Shown one piece after another: positions 1 to 9,201 of a stretch of 64,000 nt of DNA. This DNA comes from Thermococcus sp. (GTDB lineage Archaea; Methanobacteriota_B; Thermococci; Thermococcales; Thermococcaceae). Position numbers and translations under genes: made by a program. How positions within the stretch are numbered: the stretch's first letter is position 1; each line of letters begins with the position of its first letter. Location: positions 104,408-168,407 of the forward strand of contig NZ_JALUFF010000027.1 of the NCBI RefSeq assembly GCF_027052235.1, read 5' to 3'. The notes beneath the pieces were generated by a model, which did not search any database, was not told where the DNA came from, and saw only the letters and a program-made list of their open reading frames with translations.

Positions 1-68
1 AACCTGGCGACTTCCTCCAGTACGGTGTCGTCTACCCTGCCAATCGGGACGATCAGTATCATCGACAT
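1..68 (-). CDS. Partial CDS, N-terminus only (possibly archaemetzincin-type protease)
   Basis: The first 22 codons of a gene running off the left edge read MSMILIVPIGRVDDTVLEEV and a little more. A hydrophobic ILIVPIG start followed by an acidic helix resembles the N-terminus of archaemetzincin-type zinc proteases. This is recognition by eye on very little sequence, and the HExxH motif would lie outside the window. No Shine-Dalgarno motif precedes the ATG at 66-68. A TTTATT-like TATA element about 27 bases upstream suggests a leaderless transcript. ATG at 60-62 is an alternative start. Confidence 0.4.
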   Translation of the reverse strand, partial: MSMILIVPIGRVDDTVLEEVAR

Positions 69-118
69 CGGTTAAGATTGGAGAAGAGAGCCAATAAAGT
101 TTTCGAGGGAAAGAAAAG

Positions 119-1156
119 TCAGGGAGTTAAATCCATTGGCTTAAGCTCCTCAAGGAGGTGCTTGGCGAGCTTTATTGTGAGGTCTATGTCCCTCAAGTCA
201 GCGGTCTCGACCTGGCTGTGCATGTAGCGTATCGGTATGCTCAGCACGGCGGTGGCAACGCCCTCCCTGTTGATCTGCATGATGTTCGCGTCGGTTCCGG
301 TCGGCCTCGGCGAAGCCTCGACCTGGAGTGGTATCTCATACTTTTTGGCAACCTCATCGGCAAAGGCCCTGAGCTTTGGATTGATGTTTGGTCCTACGTC
401 CATAACCGGGCCGCCGCCGAGCTTTGGCACTATCTTCCCCTTGTCGCCGACCTGCTTGGCGAAGGTAACGTCCATCGCTATGCCTATCTCCGGGTCTATC
501 GAGTAGCTGGCAACCCTGGCACCCCTGAGGCCAACCTCCTCCTGAACGCTGGCGACGAAGTAGATGTCGGCCTCGTGGTTCTCAAGAGCCTTGGCCGTTT
601 CAATCATCGCGTAAAGGCAAACGCGGTCGTCGAGATAGGGTGTTGCTATTCTGTTTTCCGTGAGCTTTGTGAAGGCCGGGGCGAACTCGCCAACGGTTCC
701 AACGCGGAAGCCGAGCTCTTCGGCCTCCTCTTTACTGTCTGCACCGACGTCAACGACTATGGTGTCCCAATCAGCGGCCTTCTTCCTGTCCTCCGGCTTT
801 TGAATGTGTGGCGGTATGTGGCCTACAACACCAAAGCGCTCGCCCTTCTCCGTGAAGAACCTTATCCTCTGCGCAACGAGGGTTCTCGGGTCAACGCCTC
901 CAACGGGAATGACGTGGAGGTAGCCTTCTTTGTCTATGTGGTTGACCATGACGCCTATCTTGTCCATGTGGGCCGCTATCATAACCTTTGGCCCGCTTCC
1001 CTTCTTGTGTGCTATAACGTTTCCGAGCTTGTCAACCTTTATCTCGTCCACGTAATCCTTCAGCTCCTCTATTACGGCGTCCCTTATCCCCAGAAACTCG
1101 TATCCGGAAACGCCCGGGGCTTCAACTATTTTCTTAAGCAGTTCAAGGTTCACCAT
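119..1156 (-). CDS. M42-family TET aminopeptidase
   Basis: This is a 345-residue cytoplasmic metallo-aminopeptidase of family M42, which forms large tetrahedral complexes that trim peptides. Visible metal or catalytic elements are AAHMDKIG (about residues 61-68), LDDR near 175, the QEEVGLRG pair of glutamates near 208-209, an Asp in AMDVTF and a His in RYMHSQVE near the C-terminus. This order (H, D, EE, D, H) is the M42 co-catalytic dinuclear site. Length is normal for the family. The start has only a modest upstream motif. It is close to Pyrococcus PhTET-type enzymes; which TET subtype (glutamyl, lysyl or leucyl preference) cannot be told by eye. Confidence 0.93.
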   Translation of the reverse strand: MVNLELLKKIVEAPGVSGYEFLGIRDAVIEELKDYVDEIKVDKLGNVIAHKKGSGPKVMIAAHMDKIGVMVNHIDKEGYLHVIPVGGVDPRTLVAQRIRFFTEKGERFGVVGHIPPHIQKPEDRKKAADWDTIVVDVGADSKEEAEELGFRVGTVGEFAPAFTKLTENRIATPYLDDRVCLYAMIETAKALENHEADIYFVASVQEEVGLRGARVASYSIDPEIGIAMDVTFAKQVGDKGKIVPKLGGGPVMDVGPNINPKLRAFADEVAKKYEIPLQVEASPRPTGTDANIMQINREGVATAVLSIPIRYMHSQVETADLRDIDLTIKLAKHLLEELKPMDLTP

Positions 1157-1212
1157 GGCTTTCGCCTCCGTTTAGATTTCCATCTCAATGTGTTTAGCTG
1201 ACTTAATAAGGT

Positions 1213-2760
1213 TTATCCAAGGATGGCCTGCAGCTGGGCCTCCTCACCGGGTTCAAGTTCTACCTCCCAGACAATCCTCCCGTCCTCTACTCTGGCTTCT
1301 CCCTTGGTGACCCTGACTTCCCTCGCGTTAACGGACCTCTCAAAGCGGTAGTGAATCCTCCTCAGGCGCGGTGCCCTGAGCTTGGCAAAGTAGTAGCGGT
1401 CGAGGGTTTCCTCGTGAACTAAAGGGGTGGCGAAGGCAAGATACGATGTTCCCGCAAGGATTAGCCCGCTGGCTATAAGGATGAGGGCCATCAAACCGCT
1501 TCCGCTTTTCCCCTCTGATGTCGTCGTGGTTGGAACGCTGTAGGTTACGTTACTGCTCGTTTGGGGAGTGGTCGAGGATGTGGTCGTCGAGGGTCTCGCC
1601 GGTTTAATCACCTGAACAACAGCCTGCGCCCCTATGTAGTCGTCGCTCTGCGCAGAGACCATCAGCGTCCCGTAGCCGGTCTTGTTGAGGTTTATAGTTG
1701 CCAGCCCCGAGGAGTTCGTAACCGCGTAGTCCTTCCCCAGGGGCCCCGATGCCGAGAGGGTGACGTTCGGCACGGGAAGACCCGTGGAGTCCACGACCTT
1801 TATTATCAGCGTCGAGTTCCTCTGCTGGTAGCTTATGAAGAGCCTCTTTACCTCGACGAAGGTCGTCACGATTTTTCCGTCAAGGTCGAGGACGACCTCG
1901 TAGGTTCCGGGTTTGTCCACAGCATATGAGACCTTCCCGCTCTCGTCCGTTGTGAACTCGACACCGTTTATGGCCACCCTTATCCCGGGGACACCGCCGC
2001 TGGAGTTGTAGACCACGACCGTTATGGCCCCGTTCTTGAAGAAGGCCCTGTACGAGAGCTTCCTCTGATAGACCCTGAAGGTCTTGGTGACCTTCCTGAA
2101 CTTGCCCCCAAGGTTGGCCCATAGAGTAACCGTGTAGTTTCCAGTCTCGGGCCTGTGGAGGGTTATGTTCTTTTCCCAGCTCTCCCCTGCCCGGAGGTAG
2201 GTTGAGCTCTCGTTTTCAGCGATTCTGACGCCGTCGCGGGATATTGAGTACCCGATAGTCCCCAGCAGGACGCCGTTTGACTTGGATTTGACGATCAGCC
2301 TTATCCCCACGTCGTGCCCGTAAATGTATTCCTTACCGACCTCAATGTCGAGGGAGTAATCGCTCAAAATACCGACCCTGATTTTCACCCGTGCTTGAGT
2401 GTAGACTGAACCGGTTCTCGCGACGATTGTGAGGTTGTAAACTCCCGGGGGAATCAGGAGTACTTTGATGCTGAGACTTTCATTGAGGGTTCCGTTTGGG
2501 GCTATTGGAACCCTTATGAGCTTCGTCTGATAAACGAACCCCTCAGCCGGGCCGGTCACGTAAACGGTAACGTTTCCCACGGTGTCGTTTCCGAGGTTTT
2601 TTATCTGGAACGGTATCGTAACCGTCTCCCCGGGAATCGCGTTGATGACCTCCTTCAGGGGGGTTATTATCAGAACCGTCTCGCCGGCGTTGGCTGGGGA
2701 GAGAACGGCCCCGATTGAGAGAAGCAGGATTGGGATGAGAACGAGGCTAAGCCTTTTCAC
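1213..2760 (-). CDS. Secreted, membrane-anchored NEW3/Ig-like repeat protein
   Basis: The 515-residue product has a signal peptide (residues 1-26, hydrophobic LSLVLIPILLLSIG ending near ANA). Several beta-sandwich-like segments follow, the first resembling NEW3/CARDB domains (IPFQIKNLGNDTVGNVTVYV). A Ser/Thr-rich linker near 385-420 leads to one membrane helix near 425-447 and a short cytoplasmic tail. This suggests a cell-surface protein with its bulk outside. The start is a GTG with GGAGGTG seven bases upstream. It overlaps the end of hjc by 14 bp, so the two are co-transcribed. No specific function is recognisable; the pairing with a resolvase may be operon convenience. Confidence 0.85.
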   Translation of the reverse strand: MKRLSLVLIPILLLSIGAVLSPANAGETVLIITPLKEVINAIPGETVTIPFQIKNLGNDTVGNVTVYVTGPAEGFVYQTKLIRVPIAPNGTLNESLSIKVLLIPPGVYNLTIVARTGSVYTQARVKIRVGILSDYSLDIEVGKEYIYGHDVGIRLIVKSKSNGVLLGTIGYSISRDGVRIAENESSTYLRAGESWEKNITLHRPETGNYTVTLWANLGGKFRKVTKTFRVYQRKLSYRAFFKNGAITVVVYNSSGGVPGIRVAINGVEFTTDESGKVSYAVDKPGTYEVVLDLDGKIVTTFVEVKRLFISYQQRNSTLIIKVVDSTGLPVPNVTLSASGPLGKDYAVTNSSGLATINLNKTGYGTLMVSAQSDDYIGAQAVVQVIKPARPSTTTSSTTPQTSSNVTYSVPTTTTSEGKSGSGLMALILIASGLILAGTSYLAFATPLVHEETLDRYYFAKLRAPRLRRIHYRFERSVNAREVRVTKGEARVEDGRIVWEVELEPGEEAQLQAILG

Positions 2761-3148
2761 GGGCGAGCACCTCCCGCAGGGTTGGCTGTTTTCCGGTAAC
2801 CTCTTCGAGGGTCAGGAAGCTCATTGAGGGCTCAACGCGGTAGCTCTTTCCGTTGGGACTCAGTGCCTTCGGATGGAAGAACCTCCACCCCCTCCCCCTG
2901 AACTTGACCGCTAGGAGGGGCCTTCCGCCGAAGCGCTCCGAGAAGGAGATTAGCTTTTCCACATCTTCTTTCGGGATGTATAATCTCTCCTCCCCCGTGC
3001 TCTTGACCTCTATGCAGAGGTACAACTTCCCGTTTCCGGCTATCAAATCGACCCTGTGACTGCCGGCGGAGCGGACGACTGCAAAGCCGGCACTTTCGAG
3101 CATCCTTGCGAGCTCCCTCTCCGCGTTGGCCCCCCGTCTGTACTTCAT
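2747..3148 (-). CDS. hjc: Holliday junction resolvase Hjc
   Basis: A 133-residue archaeal resolvase that nicks four-way DNA junctions symmetrically as a homodimer. The PD-(D/E)xK nuclease core is visible: RGANAERELARML (N-terminal Glu), SHRVDLIAG (catalytic Asp) and LYLCIEVKST (the ExK pair), in that order within the first 50 residues. Length fits the family (about 120-135). It is the first gene of a two-gene minus-strand unit with the secreted protein. Its promoter appears to share one TATA element (3181-3188) with the divergent gamma-carbonic anhydrase gene, giving a leader of only about 9 nt. Confidence 0.95.
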   Translation of the reverse strand: MKYRRGANAERELARMLESAGFAVVRSAGSHRVDLIAGNGKLYLCIEVKSTGEERLYIPKEDVEKLISFSERFGGRPLLAVKFRGRGWRFFHPKALSPNGKSYRVEPSMSFLTLEEVTGKQPTLREVLAREKA

Positions 3149-3180
3149 TGCACTTCCCAGTCATACGTTGTCCGGTTATC

Positions 3181-3188
3181 TTTATAAG
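3181..3188. promoter_or_regulatory. Shared TATA box of divergent hjc and gamma-carbonic anhydrase genes
   Basis: TTTATAAG with a palindromic TTATAA core lies centrally in the 71-bp gap between the divergent starts at 3148 and 3220. Counting 25-27 bases either way puts both transcription starts about 9 nt before their start codons. Confidence 0.55.
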
Positions 3189-3219
3189 TTCTCCCCGGAA
3201 CTATAACCCGGTGATTGAA

Positions 3220-3744
3220 ATGGCCGTTTACGAGCTCAACGGTAGGAGGCCCAAAATTCACCCGACGGCGTTTATTGATGAGACTGCCTCCGTAATCGGA
3301 GACGTCGTTCTGGAGGAGAAAACGAGCGTCTGGCCGTCCGCTGTTCTCAGGGGGGACATAGAGCAGATTTACGTTGGTTGCTGTTCCAACGTCCAGGACA
3401 ACGTCAGCATACACACTTCCCATGGCATTCCGACGAGGATCGGGAAGTACGTCACCATCGGCCACAACGCAGTCGTCCACGGGGCAACAATCGACGACTA
3501 CACGATAATAGGTATGGGCGCGATAATCCTCGATGGGGCCAAGATAGGGAAGCACGTAATCATAGGCGCGGGAGCCCTCGTCCCCCCGGGCAAGGAGATA
3601 CCCGACTACAGCCTCGTCATAGGCGTCCCCGGAAAGGTAGTTAGGAAACTCAGCGAGGAGGAAATCGAGTGGACGAAGAAGAACGCCGAGATATACATGG
3701 AGCTTGCCGAGATGCACCTCAAGGGGAGAAAGAGGATAGAGTGA
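3220..3744 (+). CDS. Gamma-class carbonic anhydrase-like protein
   Basis: A 174-residue left-handed beta-helix protein built of hexapeptide repeats (for example VIGDVVLEEKTSVW, IGKYVTIGHNAVVHGATI, IGMGAIILDGAKIG). Histidines in IHTSHG, IGHNAVVHG match the zinc ligands of gamma carbonic anhydrases and YrdA/CaiE-like relatives, so reversible CO2 hydration is possible. The missing acidic loop typical of Cam means activity is not assured. The ATG at 3220 follows GGTGATTGAA, and longer upstream extensions would read through the promoter. The cis-prenyltransferase gene starts 6 bp after its stop, so they are probably one operon. Confidence 0.88.
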   Translation: MAVYELNGRRPKIHPTAFIDETASVIGDVVLEEKTSVWPSAVLRGDIEQIYVGCCSNVQDNVSIHTSHGIPTRIGKYVTIGHNAVVHGATIDDYTIIGMGAIILDGAKIGKHVIIGAGALVPPGKEIPDYSLVIGVPGKVVRKLSEEEIEWTKKNAEIYMELAEMHLKGRKRIE

Positions 3745-3750
3745 GAAGAG

Positions 3751-4545
3751 ATGATTTACAGGCTTCTTTCTCACATCCCCCATATTGTTTTCAAGCCCGC
3801 CTACGACTTTTACGAGCGCTACCTCTTTGAGAGGGTCAAGTCGGGAGAGATTCCAAAGCACGTTGCGATAATAATGGACGGCAACAGGCGGTGGGCGAGG
3901 AGGATTGAAAAACCGCCCTGGTATGGACACCTCTTCGGTTCCAGAAAGCTTGAGGAAATCCTCGAATGGTGCCGGGAGCTGGGGATAAGAACCCTCACGG
4001 TTTACGCCTTTTCGACCGAGAACTTCCGCCGGAGGAGGGAGGAAGTCGAAGCGCTGATGAACCTCTTCGAGAAGAAGTTTAAGGAAGTCGTGAGGGACGA
4101 GAGGGTTCATAAGTACGGTATAAGGGTCAACGTCCTCGGGAGAAAGGAGCTCCTCCCCGAGAACGTCAGAAAAGCTGCGGAGGAAGCTGAGAGGGCCACT
4201 AGGAAGTACACGAACTACACCCTCAACATAGCCCTGGCCTACGGCGGAAGGAGTGAGATAGCTGATGCCGTCAGGGATATAGTGAGGGATGCCTTGGCCG
4301 GGAAGATAAGGCCCGAGGACATCGACGAGGAGCTGATAAAGAACTACCTCTACTACCCCAACATGCCCGACCCGGATATCGTGATAAGAACTGGCGGTGA
4401 GGTCAGGATAAGCAACTTCCTCCTCTACCAGATAGCATACAGTGAGCTTTTCTTCGTTGACGTTTATTTCCCGGAGTTCAGGAAGATAGACTTCCTGAGG
4501 ATAATCAGGGAGTTCCAGAGGAGGCAGAGGCGCTTCGGCCGTTGA
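3751..4545 (+). CDS. uppS: Cis-prenyltransferase (polyprenyl diphosphate synthase)
   Basis: This 264-residue enzyme condenses isopentenyl diphosphate units in Z-configuration to make the dolichyl/undecaprenyl-type lipid carrier used in glycosylation. The HVAIIMDGNRRWAR motif (catalytic Asp and Asn) is near residue 38-51. It is followed by GHLFGS, TVYAFSTENF, the NIALAYGGRSEI segment and the C-terminal DPDIVIRTGGEVRISNFL motif with the RxG diphosphate-binding arginine. The product is membrane-associated at its lipid exit tunnel. It sits directly behind the carbonic anhydrase-like gene. Chain length of the product cannot be read from sequence. Confidence 0.95.
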   Translation: MIYRLLSHIPHIVFKPAYDFYERYLFERVKSGEIPKHVAIIMDGNRRWARRIEKPPWYGHLFGSRKLEEILEWCRELGIRTLTVYAFSTENFRRRREEVEALMNLFEKKFKEVVRDERVHKYGIRVNVLGRKELLPENVRKAAEEAERATRKYTNYTLNIALAYGGRSEIADAVRDIVRDALAGKIRPEDIDEELIKNYLYYPNMPDPDIVIRTGGEVRISNFLLYQIAYSELFFVDVYFPEFRKIDFLRIIREFQRRQRRFGR

Positions 4546-4609
4546 GGGCTTTTAAAGTTTTCCCGCTAAAGTTATTAACGTTGGCTTCGACTTCTCAGCG
4601 GTGGGTAGC

Positions 4610-5275
4610 ATGGGCTACGGTGAACTAAGTCCGGGAATCAAGAAAGTGTACTCACAGGTTCGATATCTCGATGAGTATCACTGGGAGATAGACGGGAGCT
4701 CGATAACTGGCGTACACAAGAGGAGCAACGTTGAGGTCGTCATAGACGTGGCGAAGAACAGGGAGGAGGCGGATTCCCTGGCGGGAAGGGATGTGGAGGG
4801 AATACACCTCGTCGCGATTCCCGACAGGGGAGTTTTCTACATAAAGGACGGAACCTTCGTCCTGACGTATCGCTACCTTAAGGCCACGCTCGCGGACATA
4901 AACGATCACATAGTCTGGGCCGGCTTCAAGGTAGTTGAGAAGGACGGGAGGCTCATACAGGAAGACGTTTACGAGTACCTCGGTGCTTCCCTTGTGAACC
5001 ACATAAAGTCCAACAGCCTCGCCGGTCAGGATTACATTTTCTGGCAGTTCTACAAATGTGAGGTCTGCGGAAAATACGTTGACATAGAGAGCCTTGAAGA
5101 CCACCTGAAGGAGCACGGTATCAAGCTCCACGAGAAGAGCGAGGAGCGCTATGAAATATTCGAGATAAACTTCAAGGACGGAAAGGTCTACGACAAGTTC
5201 GGCAATCCTGTCTCCCTCGACCAGTTCAGCGGTGAGGCGAGGGAGTTCATAAACCATGTTCTCTCGGGGCACTGA
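4610..5275 (+). CDS. Conserved archaeal protein with a C2H2 zinc finger
   Basis: The 221-residue product is not assigned to a function. Its central region contains CEVCGKYV followed by EDHLKEH, a C-x2-C-x11-H-x3-H pattern that closely matches a classical C2H2 finger (residues about 145-165). The N-terminal 130 residues are a mixed alpha/beta domain without known motifs; the C-terminal part after the finger is charged. The ATG at 4610 was chosen over the GTG at 4601 because GGTGGG at 4600-4605 is a well-spaced ribosome binding site for it. It stands alone between uppS and the convergent thrS. Nucleic-acid binding is an inference from the finger only. Confidence 0.8.
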   Translation: MGYGELSPGIKKVYSQVRYLDEYHWEIDGSSITGVHKRSNVEVVIDVAKNREEADSLAGRDVEGIHLVAIPDRGVFYIKDGTFVLTYRYLKATLADINDHIVWAGFKVVEKDGRLIQEDVYEYLGASLVNHIKSNSLAGQDYIFWQFYKCEVCGKYVDIESLEDHLKEHGIKLHEKSEERYEIFEINFKDGKVYDKFGNPVSLDQFSGEAREFINHVLSGH

Positions 5276-5303
5276 GAGAAAAAGAGAAGGAAAGGTTTAG
5301 CCT

Positions 5304-7184
5304 TCAGCCCCTGAACTTCGGCCTCCTTGAGAGGAGGAGCGGTAAAGGCCTCGGCCTGTACGGGAAGCCCTCGGTTTTCCCCTTTATCTCCCTTATCAGG
5401 TCTTCCAGTTGCATCTCAAGTTGCTTGCCATCCTCCCTCCTCCTCACCGTTACGGTGTTCTGCTCCTTCTCGTTCTTGCCGACGACGATGATGTAGGGAA
5501 TCCACTCCTTCTCGGCCTTCCTTATCTTCTTGTTGAGCCTGTCGTTGGTGTCGTCGACGTCAACCCTTATCTTTGCACCCTCAAGCTTGCCTGCTACATA
5601 GAGCGCGTAGTCCATCACATCATCGCTGACGGGTATAACCCTGACCTGTATCGGGCTGAGCCAGAGCGGGAAGCTCGGCTTTATTCCCTTCGCCTGAAGT
5701 TTTGCCTGCTTCTCAAGGATGGCGTACATAACGCGCTCTATCGCACCGCTCGGCGAGCAGTGGAGTATGAGCGGGTAGCGCTCCTTACCTTCTTCGTCGT
5801 AGTAGGTTATGCCGAAGCGCTCGGCGTTCTCAACGTCGATCTGGACGGTGCTCAGAGCGGCCGCTTTGTCGAGGTTGTCCACGAAGTTGAACTCGAACTT
5901 GAGGATGAAGTAGAAGAACCTCTGGTCCCACATCTCGATGAGGACGGGCTTGCCTATTATCCTTGCCAGCTCGACTATGAAGTCCTTGTTAGCTTCCCAG
6001 AAGTCCCTTGTAAAGCGTATGGCGACCTCGTAATCCTCCGGAGTAAGGCCGACCCCCTTAAGGACTTCCATGCTGAGCTTGTACTGCTTCTTGAACTCGT
6101 CCATGGCCTGTTTTAAATCGCGCGCTACCGTGTGCATATCGGGCATCGTGAAGGCCCTTAACCTTCTCAGGCCTGAGAGCTCACCGCTCTTCTCGCGCCT
6201 GAAGGAGTATCTTGTAAGCTCGTACATTCTCAATGGAAGGTTGCGGTAGCTTATGGTGGCGTCCTTCTTTATGAGGAACTGACCGAAGCAGGCAGCAAAG
6301 CGGAGGAAGAACTTCTTGTCGCCGCTTTTAACGATGTACTGCCTCGCCGGGAAGCGGTTGAGATACTTCTCCAGAGCTGGATGCTCGAAGTCGTACATGA
6401 TGGGCGTCTCGACCTCCATGGCACCGTATTCAATGACCTTCTCGGTGACGTACTGCTCAAGGAGGCCCTTTATCAGTCTGCCCTTCGGATAATACCTGAG
6501 GTTGCCCTGATCACTTCCGGGCTCGTAGTCAACGAGCTCGTGTTCCAGCATGAGCTTAACGTGGGGAGGCTCCCCCTCGGCAATCCTGTTCTTGCTTATC
6601 TCGTAGTTGGCGAACTTCCTGAGGTTCTCGTGACCGGTGAAGTCGAACTTGTTAACCTCGATGAGTTCACCTTCAGGAGTGAGGATGTACCAGTAGCTCT
6701 TCAGCTCTTCCTCCTTCTCAAGGGCTATGTTGCGCTCCTCCTTGCTTACAGCCTCCCCGCTTGGCACTATCGTCCTGCTGAGTTCAGCGAGTGGGTGTCC
6801 CTTGCAACTCAGCTTGAACGCCTTGTAGTATCCGAATGGCGCTCTCTTAACTTCGAAGCCTTCCTCTTTAAGCCTCTCCTCGATCTTCTGGAGCACTTTG
6901 AGAGCTATATCGGGTTTCGCCAGCTCACTGCTCAGGTGGGCGAAGGGGTAAACGAAGACCCTCTCGGCTTTTACCTGTTCAGCCACTTCCTTGATTTCCT
7001 TCACGGCCTTCTCGACGACTTCTTCTGGGTTTGACTCGTCGACTTTCTCGACGCTTATGAAAACCGCCAGAACTTCGTCAAGTCTTCCCCTCTTCTGCTC
7101 TTCGCTTATTGGCTCGGGGTTCTTCAGGGCCTTGTCCTTGACCTCGTATTCGAGGTAGTCCGCGTGTATCAGAAGCATTTTCAT
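5304..7184 (-). CDS. thrS: Threonyl-tRNA synthetase (archaeal type)
   Basis: Charges tRNA-Thr. The 626-residue archaeal form has an N-terminal D-aminoacyl-tRNA deacylase-like editing domain ([13 protein letters not shown] to about residue 145) that removes mischarged serine, instead of the bacterial N1/N2 domains. The class II core follows: motif 1 ([17 protein letters not shown]), motif 2 ([24 protein letters not shown]), motif 3 ([16 protein letters not shown]), then the anticodon-binding domain ([14 protein letters not shown]). The ATG at 7184 follows GGTGGTTGAG; the longer form starting at 7196 would begin inside that ribosome binding site. No T-box-like leader is visible. Confidence 0.96.
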   Translation of the reverse strand: MKMLLIHADYLEYEVKDKALKNPEPISEEQKRGRLDEVLAVFISVEKVDESNPEEVVEKAVKEIKEVAEQVKAERVFVYPFAHLSSELAKPDIALKVLQKIEERLKEEGFEVKRAPFGYYKAFKLSCKGHPLAELSRTIVPSGEAVSKEERNIALEKEEELKSYWYILTPEGELIEVNKFDFTGHENLRKFANYEISKNRIAEGEPPHVKLMLEHELVDYEPGSDQGNLRYYPKGRLIKGLLEQYVTEKVIEYGAMEVETPIMYDFEHPALEKYLNRFPARQYIVKSGDKKFFLRFAACFGQFLIKKDATISYRNLPLRMYELTRYSFRREKSGELSGLRRLRAFTMPDMHTVARDLKQAMDEFKKQYKLSMEVLKGVGLTPEDYEVAIRFTRDFWEANKDFIVELARIIGKPVLIEMWDQRFFYFILKFEFNFVDNLDKAAALSTVQIDVENAERFGITYYDEEGKERYPLILHCSPSGAIERVMYAILEKQAKLQAKGIKPSFPLWLSPIQVRVIPVSDDVMDYALYVAGKLEGAKIRVDVDDTNDRLNKKIRKAEKEWIPYIIVVGKNEKEQNTVTVRRREDGKQLEMQLEDLIREIKGKTEGFPYRPRPLPLLLSRRPKFRG

Positions 7185-7235
7185 CTCAACCACCACCGGA
7201 ACTTTGTCTGAATTACTAAAACTTTTCTCCCGCCC

Positions 7236-7245
7236 CTTATAAAAC
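7236..7245 (+). promoter_or_regulatory. Promoter of the csl4-rpo11 operon
   Basis: CTTATAAAAC lies 47-56 bases upstream of the csl4 start, placing transcription start near 7267 and leaving room for the GGAGGTG site at 7280-7286. A second A/T element at 7250-7260 lies too close to that site. Confidence 0.5.
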
Positions 7246-7291
7246 TAAAGGCTTAAAAAATCCGGGCCGGAACTTTCACGGAGGTGTGGGA

Positions 7292-7888
7292 ATGGAGGAT
7301 AAGAGGAGTGCCAAAGACGGCCAGCTCGTGCTCCCCGGTGATTACCTAGGCGTTATCGAGGAGTTTCTTCCGGGGGAGGGTGTCAGAGAGGAGAACGGCG
7401 AGCTCTACGCCACGAGGGCGGGTAAAGTCAGGATCAACAGGGAGAGGATGGAAATAAGCGTCGAGCCCGTGACTGATACACCCCCTCTGCCAAAGGTAGG
7501 GGACGTCGTCCTCGCGAGGGTCATAGAGGTCAAGCCCCAGGCCGTTATAGTACAGCTTCTGGCCATAGAGGGCAGGGAAAACGACAGGGAGATAGCGACG
7601 TCAAAGCTCGCTGGAATCCATATCTCCCAGGTCAAGGAGGGCTTCGTTGAAGACCTGAGCAAGGAGTTCAAGATAGGGGACGTCGTAAGGGCTAGGGTGA
7701 TAGCCAACGAGAAGAGCCCCATACAGCTCTCCACGAGGGAACCCGAGATGGGGGTCGTCTACGCCCTCTGCTCCCGTTGCAGGACTCCTCTAATAAGGCG
7801 CGGGGACAAGCTCATCTGCCCGCGCTGCGGCAACGTCGAGACGAGGAAGCTCTCCCCGCTCTACAGAAAGATAAAGGTGTCTCTATGA
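7292..7888 (+). CDS. csl4: Exosome RNA-binding subunit Csl4
   Basis: Cap subunit of the archaeal RNA exosome, which recruits RNA and DnaG to the Rrp41-Rrp42 ring. The 198-residue product shows the N-terminal Csl4 domain (LVLPGDYLGVIEEFLPGEGV), a central S1 domain (VGDVVLARVIEVKPQAVIVQLL to about residue 150) and a C-terminal zinc ribbon, CSRCRTPL and CPRCGN. The ATG at 7292 has GGAGGTG five bases upstream, so the GTG at 7286 is rejected. It overlaps the DUF2067 gene by 4 bp (ATGA), at the head of a four-gene operon of transcription and RNA-processing genes. Confidence 0.96.
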   Translation: MEDKRSAKDGQLVLPGDYLGVIEEFLPGEGVREENGELYATRAGKVRINRERMEISVEPVTDTPPLPKVGDVVLARVIEVKPQAVIVQLLAIEGRENDREIATSKLAGIHISQVKEGFVEDLSKEFKIGDVVRARVIANEKSPIQLSTREPEMGVVYALCSRCRTPLIRRGDKLICPRCGNVETRKLSPLYRKIKVSL

Positions 7889-8514
7889 GGGCCAAGAGGG
7901 TAATCACAATCCACGTCAGGGACGACAGGGAGAAGGAGGAGTTCATGAAGGAGCTCCAGAGGCTCCGTCTGCCGGCCTTTATCTACGTCCACGGGAAGCT
8001 GGATTCCCTCAAGATAAACGTCCAGGGGACGAAGGACGAGATAAAGGAGGCTATCAGCAAGATAAGGGAGATTCAGAACAGGGTGAGGGCCAAGCTCTAT
8101 CCGGACAGGAGGGGGCTTTACCACTACTCCGTTGACGACCTCCTGAGGGAGGCCGGAACGAGCGTCTCAACGCCCATACTCCTGAAGGCTCTCCAGCTTC
8201 TCGGCGAGAGGGCCGAGCTCAGGGACGGTGAGCTGATAACCTCCATGCCTTGGGAGGAGGCAGTTGAGTTCGTCTCCCAGCTCGGCGAGGCGCTCTCGGA
8301 GATAGCCCTCCAGACGACGAGGCAGATAAGGGAGGTTGTCGTCCCGGTTTCAGTTGCCTTCGGCATATCGCCCAAGGAGGTCATCGAGACCCTTGTCGAG
8401 TTGGGTCTGGCCGAGTGGAAGGAGGATAAGTTTAAATACGAACTGGTCAAGAACAAGGAGCAGGCCCTGGAGGAGCTACTCAAGGCTTTAAAAGGTGATG
8501 CTGATGAAGATTGA
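7885..8514 (+). CDS. DUF2067-family protein
   Basis: A 209-residue archaeal protein with an N-terminal alpha/beta segment ([20 protein letters not shown]) that could bind RNA and a helical C-terminal half resembling a winged-helix ([26 protein letters not shown]). The family is conserved in Euryarchaeota without a proven role. The ATG at 7885 overlaps the csl4 stop (ATGA), and its own end overlaps the start region of rpo11, so translational coupling through the operon is likely. A function in RNA metabolism is inferred from this position only. Confidence 0.85.
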   Translation: MRAKRVITIHVRDDREKEEFMKELQRLRLPAFIYVHGKLDSLKINVQGTKDEIKEAISKIREIQNRVRAKLYPDRRGLYHYSVDDLLREAGTSVSTPILLKALQLLGERAELRDGELITSMPWEEAVEFVSQLGEALSEIALQTTRQIREVVVPVSVAFGISPKEVIETLVELGLAEWKEDKFKYELVKNKEQALEELLKALKGDADED

Positions 8515-8791
8515 GATCATCAGGCGGGAAAAGAACCTGCTGGAGTTCTACATTGAGGGGGAAGACCACACCTTCGCGAACCTTCTCAAGGAGTACCTTG
8601 AGGAGAACAGGCACGTTACCTTTGCCGGTTACACCATAGAGCATCCCATCCTAATGGCAAGGAAACCGCGCTTTAAGGTTGTCACCGACGGCAAGGTCAC
8701 CCCGGAGAAGGCCCTTGAAGAGGCCGCGGAGAAGATATTTGACCGGGCCAGAGAGACCCTTGAGGCCTGGAAGAAGGCCCTTGAAGGGTGA
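8504..8791 (+). CDS. rpo11: DNA-directed RNA polymerase subunit Rpo11 (L)
   Basis: A 95-residue assembly-platform subunit of archaeal RNA polymerase, the partner of Rpo3, related to the bacterial alpha N-terminal domain and eukaryotic Rpb11. The diagnostic stretch [15 protein letters not shown] is near residue 17-31, followed by YTIEHP and RFKVVTDGK. The ATG at 8504 gives the usual N-terminus MKIEII; upstream GTG (8495) and ATG (8498) are in frame but would overlap the AAAGGTG ribosome binding site. It overlaps the end of the DUF2067 gene, and its TGA overlaps the next gene's GTG. Confidence 0.95.
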   Translation: MKIEIIRREKNLLEFYIEGEDHTFANLLKEYLEENRHVTFAGYTIEHPILMARKPRFKVVTDGKVTPEKALEEAAEKIFDRARETLEAWKKALEG

Positions 8792-9201
8792 ATCCCTTGG
8801 TCTCTTTTTCCTATCCGAGAAAATTCACCGACAGGGGACTTGCAAAGTTCGGTGATTCCCTCCTCAACTTCGTCTTTTCCCTAGCCCTGAGCGAATACCT
8901 CGGGAGGCCAACAGGGGAGAGGGTTCCAAACGCATCCCTCAGCATGGCCCTTGAGATGTCAGGCCTTAGAAAGCTCGCGCCACCGAGAAGCGACAAGCAT
9001 GCCAGAGGAGACGTTGCCGAGGCGATTTTTGCCTATGCCTGGCTTGAAGGCCTGATAACGATTGAGGAAGCCGTTGAGATAATCCGCGAGAGCCTGAGCG
9101 AGGACGTTACCCACTTCACGAGAAAGAAAGAGGCGATAGGTAAAGCCCTTGCGGTTCTCTACGGGGAAATAGGGAAGAGACTCGGGCTCAAAGGCTCGTG
9201 A
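8788..9201 (+). CDS. RNase III-fold family protein
   Basis: A 137-residue protein with the layout of an RNase III endonuclease domain. [20 protein letters not shown] corresponds to the signature helix (GDS/GDA), [20 protein letters not shown] to the second acidic helix (D..AEA), and a C-terminal helix ends the domain. There is no double-stranded RNA-binding domain. The first signature glutamate (ERLEFLGD in bacteria) is replaced (LAKFGD), so activity could differ. It begins with GTG overlapping the rpo11 stop (GTGA) and closes the csl4 operon. It matches a Thermococcales family annotated as ribonuclease III-like, from memory of family patterns. Confidence 0.82.
   Translation: MNPLVSFSYPRKFTDRGLAKFGDSLLNFVFSLALSEYLGRPTGERVPNASLSMALEMSGLRKLAPPRSDKHARGDVAEAIFAYAWLEGLITIEEAVEIIRESLSEDVTHFTRKKEAIGKALAVLYGEIGKRLGLKGS

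Noticed and set aside
158..1201. 347-codon open frame opposite the TET aminopeptidase
   Set aside because: Shadow of a G/C-rich coding strand. No ribosome site, low-complexity Leu/Val composition and complete overlap with a clear gene.
7185..7235. T-box-like or amino-acid-sensing leader before thrS
   Set aside because: The leader is too short and no specifier or antiterminator structure is visible.
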